64,000 bases of DNA, taken from Brachypterus glaber (Eukaryota > Arthropoda > Insecta > Coleoptera > Kateretidae). Positions 44,269-57,283 of the stretch are shown one piece after another. Positions within the stretch are counted from its first letter, which is position 1. Each line of letters opens with the position of its first letter. The notes below the pieces were generated by a model. It did no database searches. It was not told the origin of the DNA and saw only the letters and a list, made by a program, of their open reading frames with translations. The stretch covers positions 44,621,794-44,685,793 of the forward strand of contig OY294046.1 of the NCBI GenBank assembly GCA_958510825.1, read 5' to 3'. A program made the position numbers and the translations under genes.

Positions 44269-47230
44269 CCTATGCGCGCTCCATCGAACGCGAAATGAGG
44301 CTGCGATACTAAGCTATTTAGTGGGACAGCACCGCAGGAACACTTCCCACTAAATCTATGCTCTCGCGCGACACGCTTTTGCCGTAGTGTATTTAAATAT
44401 TATTATAAGTTATGAGAATTTTATTAACTTAAACTTGAAATCTAGATAAATGGTTTTAAGCAGCTCATAAAAACATCGGCATATCAGTTCTTTTCTAGAA
44501 TTTTGTACTTTTAATGTATACGAGTAAGAACTTTAAACGTACTTTGAATGTAGGTACTAAAAACAGACCGTTAAATTGTTATGTTAATGACAAATATTTT
44601 TTCTACGACGCGTCGTAGTTGCGACGCAGTTAGTAGTGCTTATTTTTCACCCGTTGCCATGACAGCGGTCGGTAAGTGACAGTCAGCTGATTTTACATAT
44701 CTGCTGTCAGAAAAGAAGTGAACGTCAAACACAAAACGACAATATTAATTTTAAGACAATTTTAGGTTTTTGTTAGGTCGTAGGAAAAATAGTATACGCA
44801 CCTTGACGCAAACCTATTTCAGTGCACTTCAAGTGCTTTTTTTACTCGACTGAAAACTGAAAAGGTTTGCGTACTCGGTGCGTAATATACTATTAGCAAC
44901 CATAGGGTAAAATTGTTTAAGAAGAGCTACACTTGACATCGACCCTCTCCGATTTGGCTGATTTTTTGTGGACATGTTACCCACCTAGAGAGTAGTCAAA
45001 AGCCAAAATATTAGGTCCCGCAAAAATTTATTGGCTTAAACTGTAGCCCTTTTTCCTTTTTTTTTCACATTTTTGACTTGAATGTAAAATTGATCAAGGA
45101 AAAATAATATGGCAACAGATTTGACATACGACAAATATCTTCAAAAATATGGGCCAAAAACACTCAAAATTAATCAAAAAAGTCCTATATCTTGGGGAAA
45201 TGGTCAAAAAATCTTTGTTTTGACTATCCAAGGCAGCCATCTGGTCGAGAAACAATGAACGAATCCAATGAACATTCGCACATATATTTTTATATTGGTG
45301 TTCGTTCGTTCCAGACGGAACTTGTCTGTAGTGTGCTCATACTTCTTTATAAAACACGATTAATTAGTAATATAGAGAATACACACGATGGCCGTAGGCC
45401 GAGTGGGTCAATATTTTTGAGTGGACAATATCTATTTACCCACCTGTGCCATACAAAATTTTATCCAATATATTTGCAATCATAAGAATGCGATATTTAA
45501 TCATGCGTTTTTATGTACACACAATATTTTATTTCATTATGGCCGTTGAAATAGTAGGCGGCTACAGTACAAAGAAAATACAATTTCAAGTTTTAAATCA
45601 AGATTTATTTTACCGCGTGGCGTTGTTTTCAAATGCAAATTGGACTTTAAATATGAAAATATTAATAATCAAATTAAATGACTGAGTAATTATTTTTATA
45701 TTAAGAGCACAAAATCAGCAATCACGCGAAAACAGAAATCACATTTTTCGCTCTTAATTACGATTTAAAATAAATAAATTAATTTCAGGCAGTAAGTTTA
45801 TTACAAGGTCGCAGCATTTACAATTTTCTGCAAATTTGGAGTGTAGTAGTAAAATTCTCATCACTGTTACTCTCCATAATTCTTTCGTAACAACAAATAA
45901 TTAGCAAACAAAACTGAGGTTTGATTCAAAATAAATAAGAATTGTATATTAAGAAAATGGTGGGCCAAAACATCATAGTATATACCTGACACATGATTTA
46001 CTATTGACTAGCTGGTTGCCTACACTCGAGTGCACTCTAACGCGCAATTCAATTTTGTGCTTGCTGTCATGGTAACGAGTAGAAAAGTAAAATGCTAAGA
46101 AATACATTAGGTTATTTTGCGGTCAGGGTCGTAGCGAAGGAGATTTGGTAGGGGGGGAGGAGGTCAAAAACTACAACTTTTTTTAGCCTAAAAACACAAC
46201 TTTTTTCCTCGAAAAAAAAAGTTCATGACTAAAAAAAAAAGGTCCCACCTTTTCTCAAAAAAAAAAGTTATCAAATTAATTACACCTTCTGGTTAAGTTA
46301 TTTATATTTTGTCAAGGTTTGAGAATCCTTACTTTTATATTTCTTAATCTATGAAGTTTACAAATTTTTTCACAAGATTAAAAATTTATAATTTTTTTAT
46401 TTTTAACCCATGAAATATGCAAGTTTTTTGAAAATCCCAACTTTTTTATTTTTAATACATGAAATTTAGTACTTTTTTCCCAAAATTAAAAATGTATTAT
46501 TTTATTATGTTTAATCCATGAAAAAATATGCAACTTTTATATTTTTAATCCATGAAATATGCAATTTTTTTATTCTAAGGTTTAAAAATCCCAACTTTTA
46601 TATTTTTAAGCCATAAAATTAAAACTTTTTTTCCCCAAATTAAAATATTATTATTTTTTTTTACCCATGAAATATGCAACTTTTATATTTTTAATCCATG
46701 AAATATGCAACTTTTTTAATTTCAAGATAGGTGGGGGGAGGCTATGCTACATGATGTGGTCCGACATGCTCAAGCTGAAATCAGTCATTTTGAGCTCTTA
46801 ATACAAAAATAAATATTTCTTGCGTGTGCCCGTAATAGTTTTCGTATTTATTTGCAATTTTGGCCAAGGAAACTGTTTTTATTTTTCTTGGTTTATATAC
46901 GTATTTTGACTAAATTCATGAAATAAATCATTATAATAGGCACATCTAGTATATCAACCACTATAATAGGTTTGATTATACCTTTTTAGCCTGTCCTATA
47001 TTCTCGCTGAGAAAGCGTTTTCCGATCTCACAAATAACGTATATTTTTTAGGATTTAGTTCATTTTCTTACGATATTGGAAGCACGTAAGGTAAGGGTCG
47101 TTAGAACGAATAACTTATGCAGAACATACATATCTCACTTAAGTTGGGCCGAAAAAATTAGAGTCAATACATCTAGCGGCGGGTCTATATTCACAGCAGG
47201 GATAGAAAAACGGTTGAAAGCTACATCAAT
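44269..47230. other. No gene; hairpins and a degenerate tandem array
   Basis: The stretch holds an inverted pair AAATAGTATACGCACC / GGTGCGTAATATACTATT (44786-44894), a 16-bp perfect palindrome CTACGACGCGTCGTAG (44603-44618), and the hairpin ATTTAGTGGGA / TCCCACTAAAT (44319-44358). Open frames at 45192-45685 start with non-ATG codons or lack family resemblance and are not supported. Confidence 0.5.
46310..46730. repeat. Degenerate tandem array of AATCCATGAAATATGCAACT-type units
   Basis: The phrase TTTTTAATCCATGAAATATG or a close variant recurs about eight times with irregular 35-60-base spacing, alternating with CCCAACTTTTATATTTTTAA. Confidence 0.8.
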
Positions 47231-47316
47231 CCCAGCAAAACTTTGCAGATACCGACGAGCCATCACTGGGCCATCACAATGGCCCAGTGATGGCCCGTCG
47301 GTAATGTTTTGTTGGA
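47231..47316. repeat. Strong hairpin
   Basis: Arms of 24 bp (47251-47274 and 47279-47302, CGAGCCATCACTGGGCCAT type) pair with one mismatch around a CACA loop. Weaker pairing continues outward (CCCAGCAAAACTTT / ATGTTTTGTTGG). Confidence 0.85.
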
Positions 47317-47602
47317 AATATTAGTGTCAGCAAAAAAATAGAAATTTTTAAAACTACGTGATTTTTACATAAATCCCCCATAAAATTTTTTCGAAGACAA
47401 ATCACTTGACTTTGATGTGTGAAAAATTGACTAAAAATTAAAATATGGCCTAAGATTAATAATTAGACCAAAATATATTCAATATAAGATAATAATTATA
47501 TCAAATGACACCTCATTTAAAAGGTTTTTTAATTTTTTCTTCAACAGTTTTTTGGTTTTAAACATTAGTTTAATGGTTCTCGAGATATTATATTTTTACT
47601 AA

Positions 47603-48284
47603 TGACATATATGGAGCAAACATGCAAAAATCGATAAATCCATGTTATCCAATTTTGAAATATTAGCAGAAAACTTGTACAGCGTAATCCCAAATAAATT
47701 TTAAAAAATCCTAAAACTGGCGAAAACTGTTCTTGGGTCATATAATATAATTTCGATATTATAAATTTTTTCATAGTTTTTATTTTTATTTTATTTTTAT
47801 TTATCGGTTTTTGCATGAAATCAAAAATTTATCGGTTTTTGCCTGAATTTCTGATTCTAAGTGAAATCAAGTAGCAGATTTGCTACCGCACCAGTCACTT
47901 ATCTTATTTTTTTAATAATGTTGGATTGAAAACCAACCAAATAACACAAAAAAATATTTTTGTTATCGGTGCGTTTAACAAAATAAAAGCATTCTAGGTC
48001 AAAAATTTTAATGATAAAGAATAAAGCTCAGAAAATCTTTTATAGAAAAATTTAATATGGACAGCCTAAAAAGTTCCTCTTCAGTCAGTTGAAATATGGA
48101 TCTATCGGAATTTGCTCAAATTAGTCACTTTAATGTACCATTTTAAAGGGGAATCATCGGCTTTTGCTTGTATGGTGCGCTATATCAAGAAAGCGCTACA
48201 AAATTAGTAAGAATCGATACTTCAAAGTCAAAATATGCAAAAAGTGGATTTATCGGTTTTTGCATGTTTGCTCCACTTATGTCA
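47603..48284. repeat. Foldback element
   Basis: GACATATATGGAGCAAACATG (47603) and CATGTTTGCTCCACTTATGTC (ending 48283) are the ends. The phrase TTTATCGGTTTTTGCATG occurs near 47802, 47830 (variant) and 48249. Confidence 0.8.
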
Positions 48285-48950
48285 CATTTTAAATAAGCTC
48301 CAGCGCCTCAATGATTTTATTATTTTTAAAGGTTACATCGATTTCGATCCAATTTTTTTTCGGGTTTAAAAAAAAACAATTAATAATATTTTTTTTTCTA
48401 AATTTTTAGAATAAAAATGAAATATACATTAAAAAATAATCAAAAAAAAAAAAAAAAACAAGTTGACATGGGTCCCATATTATCTCAGAAGGGAGCTATG
48501 GCTTATAAAATGCTATTTTAAAAATGAAAAAAAAAATCGATTATTTTTAATACATCAAAAGAAATTCGAGCGAGTCCGATCGAAATTCAAAGATTTTTTT
48601 TGCTGGCACTCTAATTTATATGCATACTGCTATAAAAAGAAAAAAAAGAAAAATCCAATGCATAAAAATTATAAAATTATGAAAACACAAGATAAGAATA
48701 TTTTAATAGGGAACAGAATAAAACTTTTAATTACAAATGAAAAATCAAAAATAAATTTAAAAAGAAATATAAAAGTAGGTGCTGCAGCTGCTCAGGCATG
48801 AATTTTAAATACATAGCATATCTTTAGTAATCCTCCATTAATTTCGCAAAAAAACGTATTAAAATTTTTAGATTTATTAACCTTTTTTAAGATCTAAATT
48901 TTTCTAGATTTCAAAACTTTTCAGGCTTTATGGGTTTTTATAAAGTCACG
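48285..48950. other. No gene; A-tract
   Basis: An A run of about 18 lies near 48442. The following open frame begins with TTG, is Lys/Asn-rich and is judged fortuitous. Confidence 0.5.
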
Positions 48951-49128
48951 TACAGCTTGTCAAACTTAGGATGAGACGTGAGTTTTTAAAAATGGACACG
49001 CCCCCCTAGTGCACATTGGACAGCGGCTGAATTCACCAGTTGTTAAAGGTGCGCGTACCACCTATCTTTCTTCCTCCGAATACTTTCTCTCACATTTCCA
49101 CGTCTCTTCCTAAGTTTGACGAGCTGTA
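48951..49128. mobile_element. TA-flanked MITE, about 30-bp ends
   Basis: CAGCTTGTCAAACTTAGGA after TA at 48951 and TCCTAAGTTTGACGAGCTG before TA at 49127 are inverted. A second inner pair is GATGAGACGTGAG / CCACGTCTC. Confidence 0.8.
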
Positions 49129-50595
49129 CAAATGGCCATCGACCTAAGTTCTTCCTCTATAAAGTTTTTAACTTTTATTTTCTTGTCCATACTCTTCCGC
49201 TGCTAGATAGAGGAACTCTAGAGAAAATGGCACTAACAACGCCTATCATAACAATTACAGTTTATATGGAGATTTTATTGCGAAAAGACGTAGAGAGCTT
49301 TTTTTAGTATAGTCGACATGCTGTGATAGCACTCTTATTTGGATAGAGTTATAAAACAAGAAATATTGCCCTCAGAAAATGTTATTTTAGTTTTAATACC
49401 GTAAAACCTTGCAACCTTGGCCAGAGCGTACAACTTTGCCCATCTGCAAGGTAATATGATTTATTTTTTCTTTGAACCTGGAAATATAGGTGAAAGGTTT
49501 GATGTTAGCAGTTCGCTTTCTAGCCTACTATTGTATTGTACTTCAAAATCAGGTTAGAAAATATCGGCGATATTTTGGCGGTTTTTAGCACTAGTTAAGG
49601 TTTGCTGTGACTTTATTTACTGGAATATTTTAAAGAAATTTGAACATTGTTACCGAAATAGTGATATAACATTTTAGCTTATGTTGAGGGTCGGCTTTTG
49701 CAAAAGAAAACTTAATATTGCACATTTTTGTTTTAAAACTAGTTCTGTTTTGTGTTATAATATTTTTTAAAAGTACCACGCTCCTTTTTATGTTTAGACG
49801 TGGTTATTTTTTATTAGTTTTACATTTACGTTTTACATTTACATTGTCATAGAATGATTTGTTGTATTTTTGTAGTTTTTTTAATAAAAAAATATGTTCC
49901 CCACTTTTTATTTTTTTTATTGCATCCCTATACAGTGAAAATCCTTTTTAAAAACGTATTCAGTGGGCAAGCATCGTTAAAATTTCCTCACAGTAATTTT
50001 TTTGTATTGTGGGCAATTTTGGATGCAACTAATTAAGAAAACGTTTTTAGACTTTATTCGCAAAAGGAATATAGTCATTAGATTGATGTAAACTTTTGCG
50101 CCATCTATTGCTAGATGTAGACAACTACTCATACCTCTTCTAGTCTGTAGACTTTGAATGGTAGGAAGTTGAAGACTTGTGTGTCTCAAGCACATAGTAC
50201 CACTAACGTGAATTTGATTGTAAATACATATTTTTTATTTATATCGCCACATTATCTAGATATTTAATCATTTCCTTGTGATATTAAATACTACAAAGTA
50301 AGTATTGTATACAATAACTTTTCATATTAACACAATACAACGTGCTAGCCTCTTTAAAACCCCAAGAAACGCGTGTTTATTAATGCTAGCATGCTGTATT
50401 AAAAATTTACTGTAACATTTGCGAAAGTATATCACTGTTATAGTAAGGTATACTTTAAGTTGTTTTATTGTTCTAGCTTAAAGTATGTTGCAGTATTCAG
50501 TAAAATAACAATCAGTAAATAATTCCAAAATTTTTATTAGTAATAATAGAGAGAAAAGTTATAAAAAGGGTCCGATTATTTTCTCAGTGTAACTA
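49129..50595. other. No gene recognised
   Basis: Small frames are ATG-poor and show no motifs. A related phrase pair CCTTGCAACCTTGGCC / TTTGCCCATCTGCAAGG near 49407-49450 suggests another inverted repeat. Confidence 0.5.
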
Positions 50596-51504
50596 TAGAG
50601 GAAATGCGCCTAATTTCGGATGGTTTCCAAATTTCGGATAGTAGTGTATTTAAGATACTGTCTGCAAAGGTAAACAGAAACCTACTTTTATGTGAAGCCA
50701 AAAGTCAAACTAAATCCGTCCTGTAATTTGATAACGGTGTAGAGCTTCTCCCCTTTAAATGGCAGCACAAATCGTTTATATTGCAAATGGCAGTTTTGTG
50801 CTCAGTTGCATTATTATGCTTGTTTATTTTATAAATAATCGTTATAAAAGTTCGTGATTCTGTCTTGGGTAAGTTATGATGTTAGTTAAGTTGATCCACT
50901 ATTCATAATTAAGCAATTTGAAAACGTAAACATTCTACAAATTTCTAATCTAAAAAGCAGAAAGTTGCCTAATTTCGGATAGACCATTTTTGTGCATTTG
51001 ATTCCCAATTTCGGATATCCGCAAGGTAATTATTATTCAGGATAACCAACCATTAATTATTATTTTTATAATGATACAACAAACTAAGATAAACAATTTT
51101 GAAAAAACGAAAATTACCTAAGATACTAAGATATTCGAAATTGGGAATCTAAAATTATAGTTCCTATAGTATTTCATAGAAAATCGCTTAATGATTAAAT
51201 TACGTCTTAAATGTGAAGGAATAACAAGAAACATAAGCAATGGGATCCAGATCTACTCTTGAAAAAATTTTTTCGGATATGTCCGAAATTAGGAGCCCTT
51301 TTTCAAATGCACAAAAATGCGCTGATTTTTTTTAACCGTGTTTTTTGGAAAAAATAAACTGTAATAAAATTGCTTTTTTAATAAATCATGTTTCGCTATA
51401 ATAAGTTGTATCTGGTTATATAAAAAAAATATCAAAAAGTAATACCGAGTATTAAATATTGAATACATTGTAAATGGTATCCGAAATTAGGCGACTTTCC
51501 TCTA
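50596..51504. mobile_element. TA-flanked element with repeated TAATTTCGGAT motifs
   Basis: GAGGAAATGCGCCTAATTTC at 50598 and GAAATTAGGCGACTTTCCTC ending at 51502 are inverted and flanked by TA. The motif (T/C/A)AATTTCGGAT or its complement occurs about seven times (near 50611, 50630, 50969, 51007, 51130, 51280, 51479). No coding frame was found. Confidence 0.8.
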
Positions 51505-51584
51505 CTAAATTTTTATTAACAAAAAACAGCGCATACCAAGACTAAAGGGCAAGTAGGATTTTTCTATTTATACATGTTTTACAT

Positions 51585-51850
51585 GGGAGATTTAGCTCAG
51601 TGGTCAATGGCATCGATATAGCCTGACACTGATCTAATGATCGTGAGTTCAAACCTCACTGGCGCCGATTGCCTTTTTCAGTTAATTAATAATTGAAATT
51701 TGGCGAAGGCGTACTCCCTAGATATATTGGTTCGAAAGTCAATTAAAGCCGGTGGTTCCCTCTACTACTAGCCCACACAAGTCCTGGACTTAGGGGATGC
51801 TTAATTAAGTAGAATAGTACGAGGTTAAAAACAAACAAACAAACAAAAAT
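51585..51850 (+). mobile_element. tRNA-headed SINE, copy 2
   Basis: The body matches the copy at 8156-8427. The head keeps an A-box-like TTAGCTCAGTGGTCAATGG and a B-box-like GAGTTCAAACCTC but differs from copy 1. It lacks about 20 bases of the body after CGAAGGCG. The tail is (AAAC)n. Neither copy is a functional tRNA gene, because the acceptor stem is not closed and the body follows directly. Confidence 0.85.
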
Positions 51851-52334
51851 ATAACAAAAGTTTGACATTTTTTTACAAACTAATCTAAAAACTAAATTTA
51901 GGTATTGCTTTTAAAATCAACCACGCTCGAGGTAGAGAAATCTACTGTTCAGTTATGAAAATTATGGAGTTGATAATGTCAGGAAATTGCCCAGGGGGGC
52001 GGGATAACCTGCAAAGTCGGTTAGTTGGGAAATTTGTAGAGGCGATGAGCTTTTTTCAGTCGTCAAATTTACTGTTTGGGAAAATTGGGTAGTACAGTTG
52101 GGAAATTCGTAGTATCAAAATTCGAAGTATCAACATTTTTCTTTCGGGGTCAAGCGTTTTTAGAGGCAAAGATCTTTTTTTATTGGTGATTAATATTTTT
52201 CATCAGGAGTAAAGCTTTTTTTAGAAAATTCCTCAATGTTTTTGGAATTTTTTTGTCCAGTCCCCCGGAAAAAAAATCTGTTTGTGTCACCCCTGTTAAA
52301 AACTGACTTTCTTTTTAGCAAAACATTTCACTTC
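51851..52334. other. No gene recognised
   Basis: AT-rich sequence with a weakly repetitive middle (AAATTCGTAGTATCA-type phrases near 52100). Nothing coding was seen. Confidence 0.5.
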
Positions 52335-52527
52335 TATGGTCTGTTTCATCAAACAAGAGAGTAAATTAAAAATCGCACAGTAAATATTTTTACAACCGTA
52401 TAGAATATAGTTATGTTTTATAAAATAAACTACGCAGTATATTCACACATCCAATATTCGAATCTGTTTTGAAAATATTCACTGTGCGAGTTTTAATTTA
52501 CTCTCTTGCTTGATAAAACAGACCATA
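52335..52527. mobile_element. TA-flanked MITE, copy 2, uninterrupted (189 bp)
   Basis: TGGTCTGTTTCATCAAACAAG and CTTGCTTGATAAAACAGACCA are the ends; pairing continues through AGAGTAAATTAAAA and CGCACAGT. It defines the intact structure that the SINE broke at 7949-8449. Confidence 0.85.
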
Positions 52528-52924
52528 GTTAAAATTTAGTTTTGAAATTAGGTACTTTAAAGACTTACTATATGTTTTTATTACTTAAACCAAGTAATTA
52601 TTATTAAATTATTATTAAATATCAAATATTTCTTTTGAAAATCTATAACAATCAAGAAAAAAAAAACTAAGAAGTTCTTTGTTGGGTAACCACATTTATT
52701 TTAAGCAACCCAGCAAATTTAGATACTTTCGCATCTGTGTTTTACCGGCCTATATGTTTTATTTCTGTGTCTTATTGTTATTATTATTTGTTCTCGCTGA
52801 AAGCAACAACTTACTTCTAAGTATTATAAAACTTGTACAACAACCCTTACGCGTACAAAAATGCTGATGTAAATAATGCAAATAATTTACTTACTTTTAC
52901 TGAATAAATAAAAATATAACCCTA

Positions 52925-53992
52925 TACAGGGTTATTTAGTAATAGGGTCATTAATTTTAAGAGGTATTCAAAGGACAATATGAAAAAATGTTCCTATACA
53001 CATATGTCCAAAAATGCGTCGTAAGGGAGCTAGGCCCCTTTGAAAGTGACTAAAAAAATCGGTTTTTATTTAATAACTCTTAGGAACACTTTAGGATATA
53101 ACAACGAGGTTTTACACGTAAAATAATCTTCGTATATTATTTTCATGTACTTATTTGACCAAGGGTGTGCGAAACGGGAGGGCCTTATCAGTTTTTTGTT
53201 CCAAACTTATTTCTGTGTAACTTTATTTATTTTTGGAATATGATTTCTCAGGTTAAAATACATAAAAAAGGTACTCTTGTTGTAATACTGTAGGATTAAC
53301 CGTTTTCTATAAAAATCTATTTGAAAGTGATATTTCACGGTTTGAGGACGAACAATTAAATACTAAAATGTTGAGAACCAAAATTTAAATTATTATTATA
53401 TATAATATTTTATACAGGGTTGTTCTATGTCAAAAACTAAGAAAAAAAGTTTCTATACATTTAGGTCGAAAGATGAGTTTTAAAGCTACTATAGCCCTTT
53501 AAAAATGGTGCATTTTTAGGAGACCATAGCTCCCTAAGGATTGATTTTCGGAAGTACCTGTATATGAGGTTTTTTTTTCTTAGTTTTTGATGTACATTCA
53601 TCCAAATTTTGGTTTTCAACATTTTATTATTTAATTTTTCGCCCTCAAATCGTGAAATTTCACCTTCAAATAGATTTTTCTCGGAAACGGTTAATCCTAC
53701 TGTATTACAACAAGAGAACTTTTTTATGTATTTTGACTTGAGGAATCATAATCCAAAAATAAAATCACAAAAAAGATACACAGAAAATAGTTTGGGACAA
53801 AAAACTGACAAGGCCCCCCTATTTCGCACACCCCTGGTTTTGGACTTTTTTAGCCATTTAAGCACTTTCAAAGGGACCTAGCTCCCTTGCAACTCATTTT
53901 TGGACATATGTTTAAAGGAACTTTTTTTCATATTTTCCTTTGTAGAATCACCCCTTAAAATAAATTACCCTATTTCTGAATAACACTGTGTA
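52925..53992. mobile_element. Foldback of the ACTTTCAAAGGGGC family, complete copy
   Basis: CAGGGTTATTTAGTAATAGG after TA and the diverged complement ending CACTGTG before TA are the ends. The halves mirror each other (GTAAGGGAGCTAGGCCCCTT; GGTGTGCGAAACGGG; AACCGTTTTC). It is the only apparently complete, gap-free member without an insertion. Confidence 0.8.
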
Positions 53993-55317
53993 GCTCATGA
54001 CAATATTAAATACTGAACTATTTTGTATATTTGAAACCCGAAACAATTTTAGTTATTGAATTTAAGTAAATACAGTACCCGGGTACCCAACAATAACAAA
54101 TATTGCTTGGGATTCCATATACGGAGAGGTCCAAAATTAACCCCTGCCTCTTAACTTTTGATTATAGAGACATCAACTGCAAATTTGAAACACGTAAATA
54201 AGAAAACTTAAAATAAATTTTGACACATATTTATAATTTTTTAACTTTTAAAATGCACAGGGGAGATTTTTTTAATGGTAATAGGGGTTGTATAATAAAT
54301 ATTTTTTAAGAAAATAAAATCCTTCATTTGACCATATATTAATTTTTCTTTTTTTAAGGTGTTAATTTTTCAATTTTCTTTGCTAAAAATATTTTTTAGT
54401 ATTTTTTAACATTGATTTTTTGAAAATTTTTATTTAGATAATTTCAAACTAATTTAAAAATATAATTTACATTCTTGCGTCATAAAATTAACTGTTTGTT
54501 AAACAATGTTTGATTTTTTTTAGAGAAATTTTGACAAAAATGCCCGTTTTCTACGTTTTTTTAGTCCTTCAAACAGAAATATAAAAATATAATAATAATA
54601 TATTAATGAATAAAATCAAATATAAAATTGTAGGAGCTTCAAAAATGATGCATCACATGAACCCTTTTCAATTAAAAAAATCCCCCCTGTGACCCGTGCC
54701 CACAATTTACAAGATAAAAATATTAAATATGAGCATCATCATAATTATCATCATCATCATCATCCATGGCGAAATCGAGTTTCGTTGATAAGCTGTAAAT
54801 TTTAAATTTATTAATCAACTTACTATACTTACCTAAGTATTCTTGTTCGGTCGAGATGACTGGTTTGTATTTTAAATATTATAAGAACGTACTTTTCTGG
54901 TTTATATTTTAAATGCTTGTCATGTTTGTATTTAAAATTACAAAAACATTTTTGAGCCAAGTTTTATTGGAAAACTTTTAACACCCAAAGTCGTTGCAAC
55001 GAGTTGTCTTCCTTTGATCAGTTTTTATTTTTCAGAATTAATATAAGTTTTAGTCTGAAAGTAAATATGATATAAATACAAATTTACTGAAACAAACAAC
55101 AAAAAATTCATTAATATTTTCTCTTATCCGAGAAAAGTTTTTCATTTTAGGACGATAGTTGAATATTAAATTATTGTATCAAAACCTGCACTAGGGTAAT
55201 TCCAAAAACACGATTTTTTGACAATTTTAAATATTATAACAAAAGTCTGCTCTAAATTATAGCTCAAAAACTTGAAATTAGGTTCCGCTCCACTTCATTT
55301 TAAAATCTGAAAAAAAA
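53993..55317. other. No gene; repeat relative and ATC microsatellite
   Basis: The stretch from about 54120 to 54360 resembles the flank at 23500-23700 (GGTCCAAAATTAACCCC, then ACTTTTGATTATAGAGACATC-type phrases). A short (ATC)n run lies at 54748-54764. Confidence 0.5.
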
Positions 55318-55950
55318 ACTACTACATTACCAAAGAAAATTATATAAATATTATGAAAATCCCGTAACGTTTTAAGTAAAAGAAAATTTAAAAAAATAAC
55401 AATTCTGAAAATTACGATTTATTTGGGCTCTTTAATAATGAAAATTTAATTTTAAAGTATTGTGGCATGATGGCTGGGTATTACTTTTACCAAGTTAAAA
55501 AAAAAATCTGCCTGACAAATCGTTTTGCAATAAAAAGGTCACGTGACGTTTATAACGTGTGATTTAAATTAATTTTGTATTTTTTTACCTACTTTAAATA
55601 TTAAATTGTCCTTGCTCCCCATCTTCTTTATGGGTAATAATTGGACATCGGATTTTAGCGAGTGTGACGTCAAAATGCATAGCAGGGTACAATAAGTTAA
55701 CAAATTCATATTAATTTTATAAAAATGTGTAATATGTTGCTAAACTACTACATTACCAAAGAAAATTATATAAATATTATGAAAATCCCGTAACGTTTTA
55801 AGTAAAAGAAAATTAAAAAAAATAAAAATTCTTTTCTTTTTAATTTTAATAATCAAAATTTAATTTTATAGTATTGTGACATGGTGGCTGGGTATTACTT
55901 TTACCAAGTTAAAAAAAATCTGCCTGGCAAATCGTTTTTTTATTTGCAAT
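55318..55950. repeat. Direct repeat, 426-base spacing, ending at the gap
   Basis: About 210 bases starting ACTACTACATTACCAAAG recur at 55744 with small changes, including GTTTTAAGTAAAAGAAAATT and GGCTGGGTATTACTTTTACC. The second copy runs into the run of N. Confidence 0.85.
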
Positions 55951-56150
55951 NNNNNNNNNNNNNNNNNNNNNNNNNNNNNNNNNNNNNNNNNNNNNNNNNN
56001 NNNNNNNNNNNNNNNNNNNNNNNNNNNNNNNNNNNNNNNNNNNNNNNNNNNNNNNNNNNNNNNNNNNNNNNNNNNNNNNNNNNNNNNNNNNNNNNNNNNN
56101 NNNNNNNNNNNNNNNNNNNNNNNNNNNNNNNNNNNNNNNNNNNNNNNNNN
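55951..56150. other. Assembly gap (200 N)
   Basis: Exactly 200 unknown bases, probably a placeholder of unknown true size, next to a direct repeat and inside a foldback element. Repeats likely broke the assembly. Confidence 0.99.
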
Positions 56151-57283
56151 TCTACATGATAAAATATGACAAAAAGTTCCTATAAAGATATGTCTAAAAA
56201 TGCATCATAAGGGAGCTACGCCCCTTTGAAAGTGGCTAAAAAAATCGGTTTTTATTTAATAACTCAGGAACCCTTTGAGATATATCAACGAGGTTTTGCA
56301 CGTCAACTAATCCTACCAAGGCCCGTTTTTATGTGTTATTTTCATGTACTTATTTCAACCAGGGGTGTGCGAAACGGGGGGGCTTATCAGTTTTTTGTCC
56401 CAAACTTTTTTCTGTGTAACTTTTTTGCAATGTTATTTTTGAAATATGATTCCTCAGGTCAAAATACATAAAAAGGTACTCTTGTTGTAATACTGTAGGA
56501 TTAACCGTTTTCGAGAAAAATTCATTTGAAGGTCAAATTCCACGGTTCGAGGACGAAAAATTAAATACTAAAATATTGAAAACCAAAATTTTAATGATGC
56601 AGGGCGAATTTACATTAAAAACTTAGAAAAAAACCTCATATACAGGTACTTCCAAAAATCAATCCTAATGGAGCTATGGTCTCCTAAATATGCACCATTT
56701 TTAAAGGGCTATGGTAGCTTTAAAAGCGTTTTTTCGACCTACATGTATGGAAACTTTTTTTCTTAGTTTTTGATGTAGAATAACACTGCATCATTAAAAT
56801 TTTGGTTTTCGACATTTTAGTATTTAATTTTTCGTCCTCGAACCGTGAAATTTCACCTTCAAATGAACTTTTCTCGAAAACGGTTAATTCTACAGTATTA
56901 CAATAAGAGTACCTTTTTTATGTATTTTGACCTGAGGAATCATATTTCAAAAATAACATTGCAAAAAAGTTACACAGAAAAAAGTTTGGGACAAAAAACT
57001 GATAAGGCCCCCCCGTTTCGCACACCCCTGGTTTAAATAAGTACGTGAAAATGACATACAAAGATGGGCCTTATTAGGATTAATTCACGTGCAAAACCTC
57101 GTTAACATATCTCAAAGGTTTCCTGAGTTATCAAATAAAAACCGATTTTTTTAGCCAATTTCAAAGGGGCGTAGCTCCCTTACGACGCATTTTTAGACAT
57201 ATGTTTATAGGAACTTTTTGTCATATTTTATCATGTAGAATCACCTGTTAAAATTTCCTACCCTATTTCAAATACACCGTGTA
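56151..57283. mobile_element. Foldback of the ACTTTCAAAGGGGC family, left end lost in the gap
   Basis: It begins inside the left arm (TCTACATGATAAAATATGAC) and ends CAAATACACCGTG before TA. The two arms are mutually inverted around about 56700. Confidence 0.8.

Noticed and set aside
45192..45685. Two overlapping plus-strand frames
   Set aside because: The first begins with TTG, neither has recognisable motifs, and no splice or polyadenylation context was found.
46310..46730. CRISPR-like array
   Set aside because: Repeats are degenerate and unevenly spaced, with no unique spacers, in a eukaryotic repeat context.
48463..48801. 112-codon plus-strand frame
   Set aside because: It starts with TTG after an A tract and is Lys/Asn-rich with no motif; it is expected by chance in AT-rich DNA.
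49977..50195. 72-codon minus-strand frame near a small cysteine-containing peptide
   Set aside because: No signal peptide, domain or repeat support; it is within chance length.
55876..56169. Open frames crossing the run of N
   Set aside because: Most of the translation is unknown residues; it is an artefact of the gap.
53609..57036. Similar open frames in two foldback copies (53609-53881 and 56845-57036, sharing SLGQKTDKAP)
   Set aside because: The resemblance follows from the shared repeat, and the frames are not conserved in the other copies; no domain is recognisable.
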